NCBI GenBank assembly: GCA_002261195.1
Contig: MVBO01000194.1
Span: forward strand, 1 to 22,510
DNA: 22,510 nucleotides
Direction: 5' to 3'
Source: Bifiguratus adelaidae
Taxonomy: Eukaryota; Mucoromycota; Endogonomycetes; Endogonales
Positions within the stretch are counted from its first letter, which is position 1, and every line of letters begins with the position of its first letter. Below, one piece after another: positions 1-9,317 of the stretch. Made by a program: the position numbers and the translations under genes. A model generated the notes under the pieces. That model was not told where the DNA came from and searched no databases. It saw only the letters and a program-made list of their open reading frames with translations.

Positions 1-576
1 CATCTTTGCAGGCACGGTGCGGGTCAGCCAATATCATCAAGAGCTCTCGGTAGACTTTTAGAATCCGCACTATCGCCGCCTTGTACGTGGTTTCTGATGA
101 CTTGCCTTTCTCCTTTTACTTGCGATCAATCGCTTTTGTTTGCGTCTTGCTCAAAGGCAACATTCTGGAACCCAATTTCTACACGTAGCAACGCAATGGC
201 ATCACCTGCCTCGAATACGCAATGCTGTATATAGCGCGAGCAGTCTCAAGCATTATCTTCACAATTCTCAACTGTCAACTGTGAGCTGGAACTGAACGGT
301 TGTCAAACAATGCACTAAAGGAAATACATTAACTTAACCTCTCTGTCCATGATCTCCTCGATAACTTCACACTCTGCCCTTTTAGTGACCATGGTCCTCA
401 TGACAGTCTGTTTAGTCGTTGATTATGCCGGTGCGCTGAATGTCTTAGTCAATCTTAGTTGCAGCTCTGTTTGCCATTGCAAGTCTGTAGACATAGTAGT
501 TAGTCGAAGACACGTAGAGCCAATTTATCACGTCGCCAAAATACGTGCATTTCGTGCGTCTTGCAGACATTGAGGC
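1..576. other. Upstream intergenic stretch, no supportable gene
   Basis: I see no recognisable protein in this stretch on either strand. The small open frames here have no family motifs and overlap each other on opposite strands. A possible splice acceptor (TTTGCAG, ending at 11) followed by an open frame to a TAG at 51-53 could be the last exon of a plus-strand gene that begins left of the window, but 14 residues are too few to support this. Just before the Uso1 start, TCTTGCAG ending near 566 looks like a 3' splice site and could mark a 5' UTR intron. An in-frame TGA directly upstream of the ATG at 577 rules out a longer Uso1 N-terminus. Confidence 0.5.
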
Positions 577-3572
577 ATGGACTTCTTTTCCAAAGGTTAT
601 GCCGCTCTGGTTGGTCAAGCGGGTCAACCGACTTCAGCGCTGGAAACTGTAGAGAAACTATGCGATCGGTTACAACATGCAACGATGTTGGAGGACCGGC
701 GAGCCGCTGTGATGGCCTTGAAAGGTCTTAGTCACGACTGGAAGAAGGTAACTTGTTGTCGAGTTCAGATGCAGAGATGGTGTAGTCCACCTTGTACCTG
801 TTCATGGACGCACATATTGCTTTTGAAACACTACTTACTGTCGCAATTACAAACATAGGAAGTGGGAGAGAAAGGACTCGACGCTTTATTGGCAAGTATC
901 CCCAGAGACCGCGCCGACGTTGCAACAACCAAGGCTGTTTTGGAGACAATCACTATACTCTGCTCACCAGAGCATGGCGGAGTGAGTATGCTCATTGGAT
1001 TGCGTTTGTCCTTTGGTTCCTGAATATTCTTTGGCATTCCAGAAGGACACAGATCTTGCCTATACATTTACAGATCAAGTGATCAAGGTATTTTGCCTGT
1101 TATTGAATGCAGCGGCTGTATTCACAGAATTGTCCTACAGACTCCTGCCAGTGTTGCCAATTTGCTGGACATTTTGGAAGAATACGATTTTTACGTGCGC
1201 TACAATGCATGTAAACTGTTAGCCACTCTCCATGAGAATGGAGGCGAGAGGTTGACAGAGAGCGTCTTAACTTCACCTATGGGAATATCGAGATTGATCG
1301 ATCTGCTTGACGATAAGCGCGAGATTGTCCGAAACGGTAGGAGCGCACCTTATTTCAGAGTGTACTTTGCTCATCAGCCTGTCTCCTATAGAGGGTCTAT
1401 TGCTCTTGATTGCATTGACGGATACCAACGCCGATATACAAAAAATAGTTGCATTTGACAATGCTTTTGAGCGGCTCTTGACGATCATTGAGGATGAAGA
1501 AGGCATCTCCGGTGGAATCATCGTACAGGATTGCCTACAGCTGGTCAGCAACTTGCTTCGCTACAATGTCTCGAATCAAGTAGGTGATGCGATCTACGCA
1601 TCAGAGCCAGTGCTGAGTTGTTCTGCAGAATTACTTTCGAGAAACAAGCTGCATTCAGCGACTTCCTGGTTTGCTTGGCTTTGTCGGAGATAGTTCCGCT
1701 GATCACATACAATTCTCCAATGAAGACTGGTCTGAACAGAAAGTGAACAATACAGTTCTCGTGCTGCATCTCATTCGCATGTTGGTGGAGCCTAGTAACC
1801 AGAACACCTTGACCAACCAGCGAGTCATGTTTCAATGCAATATTCTATTGCCTATTATCCAGCTCGGCATATGTTCAGACGCGGCAGTCAGTGTTCGCAC
1901 GGAGGCATTGTATGCTATTGCGGATATTATTCGCAGCGACACAGATAATCAGGAGACTCTAGCAAAATCTGTAGTCGCTTGCCCTCCTGTTTTTGCCCAT
2001 GCAAACGGCCACACTTACGGTGACTCTGGACAAGGCGAGCGTCAACTCATTCCCAGCATTCCGAGACCTGCCATAGTCTCCCTCATTGCCATAGCTCTCA
2101 ATACCGATTCCGATCTGTCTTATGCTTACTCAGCTCGCGCGGCTGCGGCTTATGTGTGCGAGTGTTACTTAATGAAGAATCCAGACACGCAAGTGGCACT
2201 CGCCAGTACATTGAAGACCCCACCTGGTGAGAATCCAAATGATACCTTTGGAGGTAAGCGCTTGGTTATTCCTCCTTACGATTGCAAATCTGATTTAAGT
2301 TTTAAGGCAAATCAGAATCTGCTGGTTCACTTCTTCTCGACGTCCTTCAAGATTGGGAACAATCGCGACAGGATCCACATAAATGCTGGTTCGCCTGCAT
2401 TATCATGTCTGCTATAATAAACGATAATGAAATGGCGAAAACTGTAACAGCAAGCATCATATTCGGCGACGAGTCCAAAGGTAGGTGTGGATGAGCAATG
2501 TCCGAAGACACATAGTTGATATTGTACAGGAGAGGAGCCGATACCGTTGCTCCATCAGATCGTTGCGCAACTAATGACCGCATCTCGCGATCCGTCCTCC
2601 AACACTCGAATCTTGATAGCCTATCTTTCCCTCCTCAACATCTGGCTCTACGGTTGCTCAAAGGCCATCAAGGATTTCCTGGCTGAAGGTGTTCACGTCC
2701 AGTTTGTAAGCTGCCCGTAGAATTGGCTGTCTGCTCGTGCTCATCTTTTTTGCAGCTCATCGAGCAAGTACATAAATCGTCTGCTGTAGATCCGCTTGTA
2801 CAAGGCCTTTCGGCTCTTCTGCTTGGCATCATTTACCAATTTAACGATGAGCTGGATACCCCTTTTGATCGGTATGTGGTCTGGAGTTGAGTCATGTGAG
2901 GTACTAAAACTCCTATCGTTATAGATCAAGCCTACATTCCATCATCTTTACCCGCATTGGCATTGATCAATTCACCAGCCGTCTAACGCGGTTGCGTGAA
3001 CACAACGCAGTGAAAAGCGCTTCAAGAATTCCCATGTTGACCTCCGAAGAAACCTTAAAAGGACCATCATGCGTCTATCTCGATTACTGCTTTATCGACT
3101 TTCTAAAGACTGTGCAAGGTAAATGACAAAGTTTCGGGATGGAGTTTGTGTTGACACCACGCAGATAACGTTCAACGATCCATCTCCCAAGATCCCAAAG
3201 CTTTCAATCGCTTACCCGAAACGGCGCCAGGCAAGTTGTACTCCTTCCTATCATGTGTAAAAAGGTTAACCGCGAGGGACAGAACCTGATGCAGCCACCA
3301 GGGCCCAAATAGCGCATTTGACACAGACGCTGCAGGAACGCGACGCCGAAATTGCAGAATTAAGGAGCAAGCTCGCTTTACTACAAACACAATTGGACGA
3401 GCAATTAGCAGCGAACACTACCATGTCCAAAGAGCAAGAAGATTTGCTCATGTGCATGGGTGAACAAGAGATCGAACTCAAGAAATATCGTGCACGCCTA
3501 CGTAAACTGAGTGAGCAAGTGACAGATGATGAAGAGGATGAGGAAGAAGAGGAGAAACAAGAAGCAGCATAA
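577..3572 (+). CDS. USO1: Uso1/p115 vesicle-tethering factor, 12 exons, short coiled coil
   Basis: Golgi/ER-Golgi tether of the p115/Uso1 family, which bridges COPII vesicles to acceptor membranes and works with Rab1/Ypt1 and SNAREs. Exons: 577-747, 859-981, 1043-1087, 1141-1336, 1392-1579, 1629-2253, 2307-2480, 2530-2705, 2756-2871, 2925-3118, 3165-3230, 3283-3572. They sum to 787 residues. Residues 1 to about 690 form the armadillo-like globular head, with family stretches such as LLDILEEYDFYVRYNA, QKIVAFDNAFERLLTIIE, NYFRETSCIQRL and DPLVQGLSALLLGI. Residues 692-787 hold a coiled coil of only about 75 residues and an acidic tail (TDDEEDEEEEE). Human p115 is about 960 residues and yeast Uso1 about 1790, so the rod is much reduced. 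Intron 11 (3231-3282) needs a GC donor. The 3' end converges on the bZIP gene 87 bp away. Family assignment is certain; small exon edges may shift. Confidence 0.93.
3231..3282 (+). other. GC-AG intron in Uso1
   Basis: The donor is G|GCAAGT and the acceptor is GGGACAG, with a TTAAC branch-like site inside. The frame before it runs into a TGA at about 3288-3290 if unspliced, and the frame of the last exon is closed by a TAA at 3267-3269. The only GT donor nearby (3257) joins the wrong phase. Removing 3231-3282 joins ETAP to EPDAATRAQ in frame and lets the whole gene sum to a multiple of three. Confidence 0.8.
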
Positions 3573-3659
3573 CAAGCATACCCTAGACTATTGACCAATT
3601 AAAAGCTTTGGTAACATTAAAACGAACTATATACATTGACGTTGCATACTTCTAACCGA

Positions 3660-5675
3660 CTACGCGGCCGCTACAAGCTTCCTTTGTGGGCATTGCCCAA
3701 GTTGGCTTCTTTGAGCACACATTTTCATGTGTTGGCAACACGTTTCCAGTGAAGTGTGGATATATCGCTTGATGGCCCGAATAGGACAATACTCGCACTC
3801 CTTCTTCTCCTTGGCCGGATTAGAGGTCGGTGGGATGTGCTTTCGGGATTGGTTGGCTTCAGTGTTGGCGGCCGATGTCACAACGGCCGTGAGAAGAGTC
3901 TCCATGAGCTTCACCACCACCCCAAATGCCACTGGCTCGAAAGGTGCAAAGACCGTAGCTGGATCCTTGCTGACTGGACTTGACTTACGGGTGGATGGTT
4001 TGTAGTCTAGGGGATGGACAGATTGCGTGGGCTCTAGTGGATGCACAAGATCATCGTTGGTAGTACTGTGAAGGCTAGAGACATCGGAGTCTGATTCGTA
4101 CAAATCGAGGTATGCGTCGCTATTATGTCTACGGGGAGTAAAGACAGGCGACAGAGGAGTGGAAAGCGACAAGTCTGAAAGCAGTTTCGCCGGCTCCTTG
4201 GAAGAACTGTTGACAGAGGCGAAGAATAAGGACATGAACCAGACGGAGAAGGGGTCCAACTCGGATTTCGGAATGAGGTCGGATTTTTCGAGTTGGAAGG
4301 GAGTGTGTGGATGTTCGTGAGTCAATGGCACTCTAGGTTGCAAAGGCGTAACGAGACCCGCGTTGCTTTCGGAAAGCGGCACTTGAGCATGACGATTTTC
4401 CTCCTCGTCGCCAACGCGTTCTTCCTCGGCGAGGGCGTTTGTGATCTTGTTGTTTGGAAGGACCATGCTGGACACCCAAAGATTGATATTTTGGTTCCCA
4501 CTTTGGAGGCTAGTGTTCTCGGTTTCGCTGTTGATGTTGACGGACGCAGTCTGGGCATCTTGCGAACTTTCGTATGCACTTGCTTCTGTGCCGAACAGAG
4601 CCATGTCCATGTCTAAGCTGAAATCCAGATCAAGAGGTGGAGACCTGTTGCTGGATTGGCTTTGACTAGAACTGTATGCAAGGGAAGGTTGTTGTTGCAA
4701 GTGTGTTGAAGACACGAGAGAAAAGGGATGCATGGGAGCAATGGGCATAAACATATCGCGTTGAGTGTCCTTGGTGTCAAAGAGCAAAAATTGACCTTGA
4801 CTACCAGAGAGCGGAGGAGACTCGAGGAAATTGTTGAAGGCAATCTCTTCGGTTGAATGATTGGCGGTATCGCTCTCTGGGGTGTTTGGTCCGGTATAAG
4901 ATGAACTGGGCGAGTTGGTGAGAGCTTCCGAGGCTGGAGAATGTGATCGAGGTGTGGTTGAAATGTGACTTTGAGTGGGTGACGCTTGCAAAAAGGTAGC
5001 AGGATCAGCGGTGGCCTCTGACGTTACAGCTTGCAGCTGAGTGACGGGATTGTCAGAAGTGGCCGGTGAGGTTGCCAGGGTTACGAGTAATGTAAGTTGT
5101 TCTCGCAAAGTTTTGTTTTCGGTCTCTAGAGTCTCGCACTTTAACTTCCATTGCGTGGTTTCTGCTTGAGCATGCTGAATTTGACTTTCGAGAGTTGTGA
5201 TATATTCCTTTCTGCGAACCCGAAAGTTGCGTGCCGAAATCTTATTTCGAATCTGCCTTCTCTCCTTTGGAGTAAGTTTCTTGAGTTGCTCCGGTGTATA
5301 GAATTCCTCCTCAAACACCTTCATGCCCGATGTGTCGGTTCCTTTACTGTATGGATGAAAGGAGCTAGAGGTTCCAGGAGATGTCGCATCGGAGAATCCA
5401 TCTTGTTCAAAGTCGAGCTTGCTCTGCAGTTGCGCTCGTGCAGAATCCAGCATTTGTAACAATTGACGCGTAGAAGGTTCAGCATCGTTGGAACTGCCGC
5501 TGGGGTTCGGGTTGGTGAGATTGAGATAACTCTGAGTCAGGCTAGTGAGCGATAAGGATGTTTGGCTATTCTCAGATGGCGACGTGTTCGTATTGTTCAT
5601 GGCTGCGTTGTTAAGTAAGAGGTCCAGTAGTTGAGAACCACCAAGATTGGCAGGAAATTGCTGAGTACTGTCCAT
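3660..5675 (-). CDS. bZIP transcription factor, 671 residues
   Basis: Single-exon gene for a nuclear DNA-binding protein. The basic region is at residues 136-157 (KERRQIRNKISARNFRVRR, with the invariant N144 and R152). It is followed by a zipper with d positions L162, A169, W176, L183, L190, L197 and an asparagine (N187) at an a position, as in many dimerising bZIPs. The N-terminal 120 residues and the middle 400 are rich in Ser, Thr, Asn and Pro and look disordered, as expected of activation regions. The last 48 residues are different: basic, with six cysteines (627, 630, 646, 647, 653, 662). The NxxSAxxFR form of the basic region is found in many fungal bZIPs; target genes cannot be read from sequence. 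Start chosen at the first ATG of a Met-Asp-Ser context. I cannot name a specific orthologue. Confidence 0.93.
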   Translation of the reverse strand: MDSTQQFPANLGGSQLLDLLLNNAAMNNTNTSPSENSQTSLSLTSLTQSYLNLTNPNPSGSSNDAEPSTRQLLQMLDSARAQLQSKLDFEQDGFSDATSPGTSSSFHPYSKGTDTSGMKVFEEEFYTPEQLKKLTPKERRQIRNKISARNFRVRRKEYITTLESQIQHAQAETTQWKLKCETLETENKTLREQLTLLVTLATSPATSDNPVTQLQAVTSEATADPATFLQASPTQSHISTTPRSHSPASEALTNSPSSSYTGPNTPESDTANHSTEEIAFNNFLESPPLSGSQGQFLLFDTKDTQRDMFMPIAPMHPFSLVSSTHLQQQPSLAYSSSQSQSSNRSPPLDLDFSLDMDMALFGTEASAYESSQDAQTASVNINSETENTSLQSGNQNINLWVSSMVLPNNKITNALAEEERVGDEEENRHAQVPLSESNAGLVTPLQPRVPLTHEHPHTPFQLEKSDLIPKSELDPFSVWFMSLFFASVNSSSKEPAKLLSDLSLSTPLSPVFTPRRHNSDAYLDLYESDSDVSSLHSTTNDDLVHPLEPTQSVHPLDYKPSTRKSSPVSKDPATVFAPFEPVAFGVVVKLMETLLTAVVTSAANTEANQSRKHIPPTSNPAKEKKECEYCPIRAIKRYIHTSLETCCQHMKMCAQRSQLGQCPQRKLVAAA

Positions 5676-6781
5676 GGATGATGGTGATATGGTTCACGCC
5701 TACAGCACAGAAAGAGAGAAGAATGAGAGATGACTAGCGCTGATATAAGCGACAAAGGAGTGAGATAGCGAGTTGAGAATGGAAGGAGGCTTGGGTGAAT
5801 TGGGCACTTGTGAAGTGAGTCAAAAGCTCTTAATGAATTAACAAAAGGACGCGCGTACTCCGGATAAATTCACGTCATATCCCGATTGGTGCATATGTGG
5901 CGCCCCCAGATCGCCGTGTTTTGCGCGACAGCCCTACCGAGGCATCCCAAGGCATGCCAAAGTCTTCCCGCAGCGCCGTCTCTATTCTATCGGCAATCCT
6001 TAACGCTATAATTGACCTTGGCTAAGATATTATCTACTGATAAGGCCAAAAAGAGTTGTTATACCACAAAGGAAGAAGGATTGTCTTGGATCTTTAAAGA
6101 TATTTTTGTGCTTGGACAATCTTCCCTGCTCTTTGACCTTACAACCGCACCATCTCTTCTTGGTGTTTCCTAGATTGTATATGGATCTTGACTTCTTTAA
6201 TTGATTTTACCGCATGTCAATGCGTGTGGCAGATTGAGCAAGGCTGATGTACTGGATGTACATTCTTATTCTTAGACATATGAAGGCTCCAGAAAGATTA
6301 ACTGCATAATTGCATTTCAATTGCTTTATTTTCGCCCCCGCACTCACTTTATTTAGGCCTTTTGGATTCTCTTTCTTTCCGCGGCCCTGGTGATCAAATA
6401 GTGTAAATATTGGTCAGGCTGATGGAAACTAATAGTCGTGTCCTTAACCTGCTTACTGTGGGAGAAAGAAGCGGCAATTGCCAATGCTACTTATTGATCA
6501 TGATCTCGGTTGGAAGTAGTAGTCATCACCCTTCTTCAAACATTTACCGCGCAGATGTGGCTCATTGTGTATTCCGACTTGGAACATGTCACTCAGGGCT
6601 CAATCATCGCTGTCTGTCTCTAAATAACTTGCTCTTCGGTGGAGATGGGAAAGGGTAGGTATAGAAGGTTGTGCAGGCATCCTGGTGACTTTAAGCACAG
6701 ACACATTCTAGCGGGCCACGAGCAAAAACGTTGTGAACGTGCACCGTTCTCCGCATAGATTCTGTGTGGCGACTTCGGGGG
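5676..6781. promoter_or_regulatory. Gene-free stretch, bZIP promoter region
   Basis: No supportable gene in about 1.1 kb. Near the bZIP start it holds a CCAAT box for the minus strand (ATTGG at 5885-5889) and an ATF/CREB-type half site (CACGTCA at 5871-5877, TGACGTG on the minus strand) about 196 bp upstream of the ATG. A pyrimidine-rich TTTCTGTGCTGTAG on the minus strand at about 5699-5712 resembles a 3' splice site and may end a 5' UTR intron, but I could not pair it with a donor. Short open frames around 6410-6658 have no protein-like features. Confidence 0.45.
5871..5877 (-). promoter_or_regulatory. CRE/ATF-type half site upstream of the bZIP gene
   Basis: CACGTCA on the plus strand reads TGACGTG on the minus strand, about 196 bp before the bZIP start codon. 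It is a typical core for ATF/CREB-class dimers. Autoregulation by the adjacent bZIP is an inference only. Confidence 0.35.
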
Positions 6782-7508
6782 TCAACACAAGAAAGAAAAC
6801 AAGGCAAACCATTCAAAAACCTTTGAATATTCACTCTCTTCGTTATAATTATAGACCATACTGCGGAAATGTCGTTTGCGTGTGTGACAATCCTTCATGA
6901 CTTGCTCATAGTTGGTCGTGTATTCTGGATAGTATGGTCCATAACCCAGAATATATCCGCCAATCCATCTGCCAAGCACTATGCTAATGACTGTGCCCAC
7001 CCAAGTGGGAAGATACGGAAATGCCAACGCCGAGTCGGACGCGTCAAGGCAAAGCAGGAGTTGGAAAATCAATACTTTCGTACCGCTGATCCTTGCGACT
7101 TCCAGCATCATGTAGACGTTCTCGAAACAGACGCGCGTGATATCATCGGATGGCTCAGCATAGGCAACGATGGACATGTCCTTGCCGGCAGATGTATCGC
7201 ACCAAAATGTGTGCTTGTTGCATGGCGATATCGTGAACGGGACCGTCTTCTTTGGTCAGAAGCGGACTTTGCCATTCGATCGAATGTACATTGGACCAGC
7301 CTCCACTTGAAAGGTTTCGAATTGATGTCTGTGAATGTGATAAGGTGGATTGACGGGAGCTTTCTCACCATCCTTGGTAAATGGAAAATTGTGTGCTATG
7401 ATGTGACGTTGTCGAAACGATTGACCATCTTGTTGTCCGAGAACTCGACAATCATGGCGCCTTCTTGCGTCCAGAGTCTCGGAATCCCAGCAATCACCGT
7501 TCAGTCAT
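6782..7508 (-). pseudogene. Decayed cupin-domain membrane protein gene
   Basis: Read on the minus strand, this stretch encodes a cupin protein broken in several places. A likely ancestral ATG is at 7508, with a frameshift within about ten bases (near 7497). The next frame carries GIPRLWTQEGAMIVEF to a TAG at 7396-7398. The third frame takes over at about 7393 with HNFPFTKDGEKAPVNPPYHI. Cupin motif 1 is intact there (HIHRHQFE, then G after six residues). An in-frame TGA at 7256-7258 then interrupts it, with exactly the spacing expected if that codon once encoded one residue. After the TGA come cupin motif 2 (PCNKHTFW) and a hydrophobic C-terminal region ending GPYYPEY. The frame runs on to a stop at 6782. 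No introns are needed across this span, unlike the neighbours. Fungal cupin proteins with this sort of hydrophobic tail are familiar to me only generally; the biochemical role is unknown. Assembly errors are the main alternative. Confidence 0.62.
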
Positions 7509-8138
7509 TCACCTTCTTCCCAGGCGTCCTGTTTCTATGCTTGTATCGAGTAACAATTGCTGCACAACCATGCCCTTATGTATAACTTATGTTATGTCCG
7601 GCTTTGTCAGTTCCTTTCAATATGTCGCGGAGATGCATCGCGTTGACGCCTGCTTCTAACGGCGTAGCTTTGACACGTCAGCAACATGATAGGCCGTGTG
7701 TGACTGTTCGCTGCCGGCTTAGAGCCAGACAGCGGCGCCCTTTCCGCGTCCTATAATCAATGGACCGCGAAAACGGCAAATCATAAAGCGTTAGGGTTGA
7801 AAATGAATTAAAAAACGTCTGCGCTTCCATTGTCACACGCTTGCCGGGAGTTTACAACAAGCGCGCGAGCGTAAGGCAATGCCTGACTAGAATCGCCGGC
7901 ACCCGTCATCTTACAAATTCGTTACATCCGACTACCAAACTTGGAAAAGCTTAAATTATGCGAAATCGCCGTCAACGCCACCCCATTGGTTGAAAATTTC
8001 TCATTGTTTTATCGTGGATTGGCAATTTCGCCTATGATCGGTCCAATGCATTTCCACGTGGGCGACATATAAAGGTCATTGCATGCGAGGCTCTCGCGGT
8101 ACTGGTGCGCACTTTCACTTTGACTTCACGTTCTTACT
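7509..8138. promoter_or_regulatory. Gene-free stretch upstream of the first PPxY gene
   Basis: No coding region was recognised. The left half would have been the promoter of the decayed cupin gene. The right end contains the promoter module described at 7985-8079. A CACGTCA site lies at about 7674-7680. Nothing else was recognised. Confidence 0.4.
7985..8079 (+). promoter_or_regulatory. Promoter module, copy A
   Basis: The module has an ATTGG (inverted CCAAT) box at 7985-7989, then a 20-base block at 8001-8020 (TCATTGTTTTATCGTGGATT), then a TATA-like block at 8064-8079 (GACATATAAAGGTCAT). A CACGTG palindrome lies at 8055-8060 and has no counterpart in copy B. The 20-base block is 138 bp and the TATA-like block about 71 bp upstream of the ATG at 8139. 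The same order and spacing recur before the second gene. Confidence 0.7.
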
Positions 8139-8579
8139 ATGACGGAACCATCAAACCAAGAAAACAACGTCACTATACAAACGCCATCCGAGTTAGATCC
8201 ACACGTGGATCTCCAAGAGCCTCCACCTGCTTACCTAAGTAACTCTTGTCAGTTCACCACGGCACAAGAAGAACTGGAGATACTTCCACCATGTTATCAC
8301 AAGAGGCTTAGAAGCGGTGAAGAATGCGTAGACAAAGGTTCCGGATGGCAGCGATTGAATGGTGTTTTGGAACCCAGCACAAATGGCGGCCAAGGTGAAG
8401 ATTTCAACGGTGCTGGTATACTTGTGCGCCAAGGGCTACTCTATCTCACCCCCATCGTAGTTGTTGTTGCGGTTATCAGTATTTGTTTATGTTACGGTTC
8501 CTTCATCAGTGGTGATGAAACTCTTCGAGGAGCAATTACACCATCTCTCGCATACACTAGTAGTTATAACGTAGATTAA
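8139..8579 (+). CDS. Small single-pass membrane protein with two PPxY motifs, copy A
   Basis: Unrecognised 146-residue protein without introns. A polar N-terminal region (1-95) carries two PY motifs, PPAY at 29-32 and PPCY at 50-53, spaced 21 residues apart. One hydrophobic segment at about 97-119 (YLTPIVVVVAVISICLCYG) is followed by a short 25-residue tail. PPxY motifs are the known ligands of WW domains in Rsp5/Nedd4 ubiquitin ligases, and small PY-bearing membrane proteins (yeast Bsd2, Tre1 and Ear1, animal Ndfip) recruit such ligases to membranes. A similar adaptor role here is inference from architecture, not homology. There is no signal peptide, so the PY region is probably cytosolic. 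It is a tandem paralogue of the gene at 8870, sharing start, PY spacing and membrane segment. Confidence 0.8.
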   Translation: MTEPSNQENNVTIQTPSELDPHVDLQEPPPAYLSNSCQFTTAQEELEILPPCYHKRLRSGEECVDKGSGWQRLNGVLEPSTNGGQGEDFNGAGILVRQGLLYLTPIVVVVAVISICLCYGSFISGDETLRGAITPSLAYTSSYNVD

Positions 8580-8869
8580 TTATCAATTTCGAGCGCAGTC
8601 TTTGGAACAATGTGTCAACCGTCACCCATGTCTCCATTTTCTTCGTCCGACGCCCTAACTCGAAAGCTCTGAATGCACGAAATTGGGCGGGCCAAATCGT
8701 GACAGGGACGCTATTCTATTGGTCGGAATCTGTCATTGTTTTTTCGTGGATTGTCAACTAAGCCCTAGGGTGGCTGTTTTACATTTTCACTTCGATGACG
8801 TATAGAAGTCATAGTGTGCGTGTTAGCGCATTCTCGCTTTGACCTTCCCTTCTGAGGTATCTATCATTC
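8580..8869 (+). promoter_or_regulatory. Spacer between the tandem PPxY genes
   Basis: Holds the 3' end of copy A and the promoter of copy B. The part between about 8580 and 8717 has no visible similarity to sequence following copy B. Confidence 0.5.
8718..8812 (+). promoter_or_regulatory. Promoter module, copy B
   Basis: ATTGG is at 8718-8722. The 20-base block at 8733-8752 (TCATTGTTTTTTCGTGGATT) matches copy A at 19 of 20 bases. The TATA-like block at 8797-8812 (GACGTATAGAAGTCAT) matches at 13 of 16. These blocks lie 137 and about 69 bp before the ATG at 8870, almost exactly as in copy A. TGACGTA at 8796-8802 is an ATF/CREB-like core created at the TATA block in this copy only. Confidence 0.7.
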
Positions 8870-9286
8870 ATGACTGAGACATCAACGAACGAACAAGACA
8901 CCGTGACTATCCCAATGCCGTCCGAGCGGGATCCACTATACACTCTCCAAGAACCTCCACCTGCTTACCATACTCATTCGTGTCAGTCCACCATGGCACA
9001 AACAGAATCGGACGCACTTCCACCGTGTTACCACTCAGGTCTTTGGAGAGGTGAACAAACGCTGGGTAAAGGGCCCTCCAGCCAACCATCGTGCAATGTC
9101 TTGAACACCCATACTGATGGCAGTCAAGAGTCCAACCGTATGGGTATATCGGCGCGCAAGATCCTATACTATCTCATTCCCGTTTTGGCCATTCTCGCAA
9201 CCATCATCATTGGTATCTTTTACGCTCCCTTCAATGAAGGTAGCTGGAACTCGCACATCAATGCCACCATTCCATACATTCATTAG
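8870..9286 (+). CDS. Small single-pass membrane protein with two PPxY motifs, copy B
   Basis: Unrecognised 138-residue paralogue of the gene at 8139, also intronless. It keeps the Met-Thr-Glu start, the LQEPPPAY block (PPAY 30-33), LPPCYH (PPCY 51-54, again 21 residues apart) and one membrane segment at about 98-117 (ILYYLIPVLAILATIIIGIF). The linker between the second PY motif and the membrane segment and the C-terminal tail have diverged freely. The tail carries an N-A-T sequon near residue 131, consistent with a lumenal or extracellular C-terminus. Conservation of both PY motifs against a drifting background suggests selection on WW-domain binding. Function otherwise unknown. Confidence 0.8.
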   Translation: MTETSTNEQDTVTIPMPSERDPLYTLQEPPPAYHTHSCQSTMAQTESDALPPCYHSGLWRGEQTLGKGPSSQPSCNVLNTHTDGSQESNRMGISARKILYYLIPVLAILATIIIGIFYAPFNEGSWNSHINATIPYIH

Positions 9287-9317
9287 AGTTTAAAGATGTA
9301 CTTATATCCAACCTTGC

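Noticed and set aside
12-53. Possible last exon of an upstream plus-strand gene
   Set aside because: Only an acceptor-like TTTGCAG and 14 codons support it, with no recognisable residues.
349-573. A 74-codon open frame just upstream of Uso1
   Set aside because: No domain, overlaps other short frames on the other strand, and ends directly before the Uso1 start.
3266-3598. Minus-strand open frame rich in serine and cysteine opposite the end of Uso1
   Set aside because: It is the antisense reading of the acidic Glu/Asp-rich Uso1 tail.
6410-6658. An 82-codon open frame in the bZIP upstream region
   Set aside because: No protein-like composition or motif, no paralogue in the window and no promoter signal.
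7238-7276. An 18-nt GT-AG intron (GTCCGC...AAAG) that would remove the cupin TGA in frame
   Set aside because: Introns that short are known only in a few ciliates. All other introns here are more than 40 nt, and the frameshifts upstream would remain.
6869-7585. A 238-codon plus-strand open frame across the cupin remnant
   Set aside because: Its translation has no family features, while the opposite strand carries clear cupin motifs. It is the antisense shadow of the decayed gene, kept open by chance.
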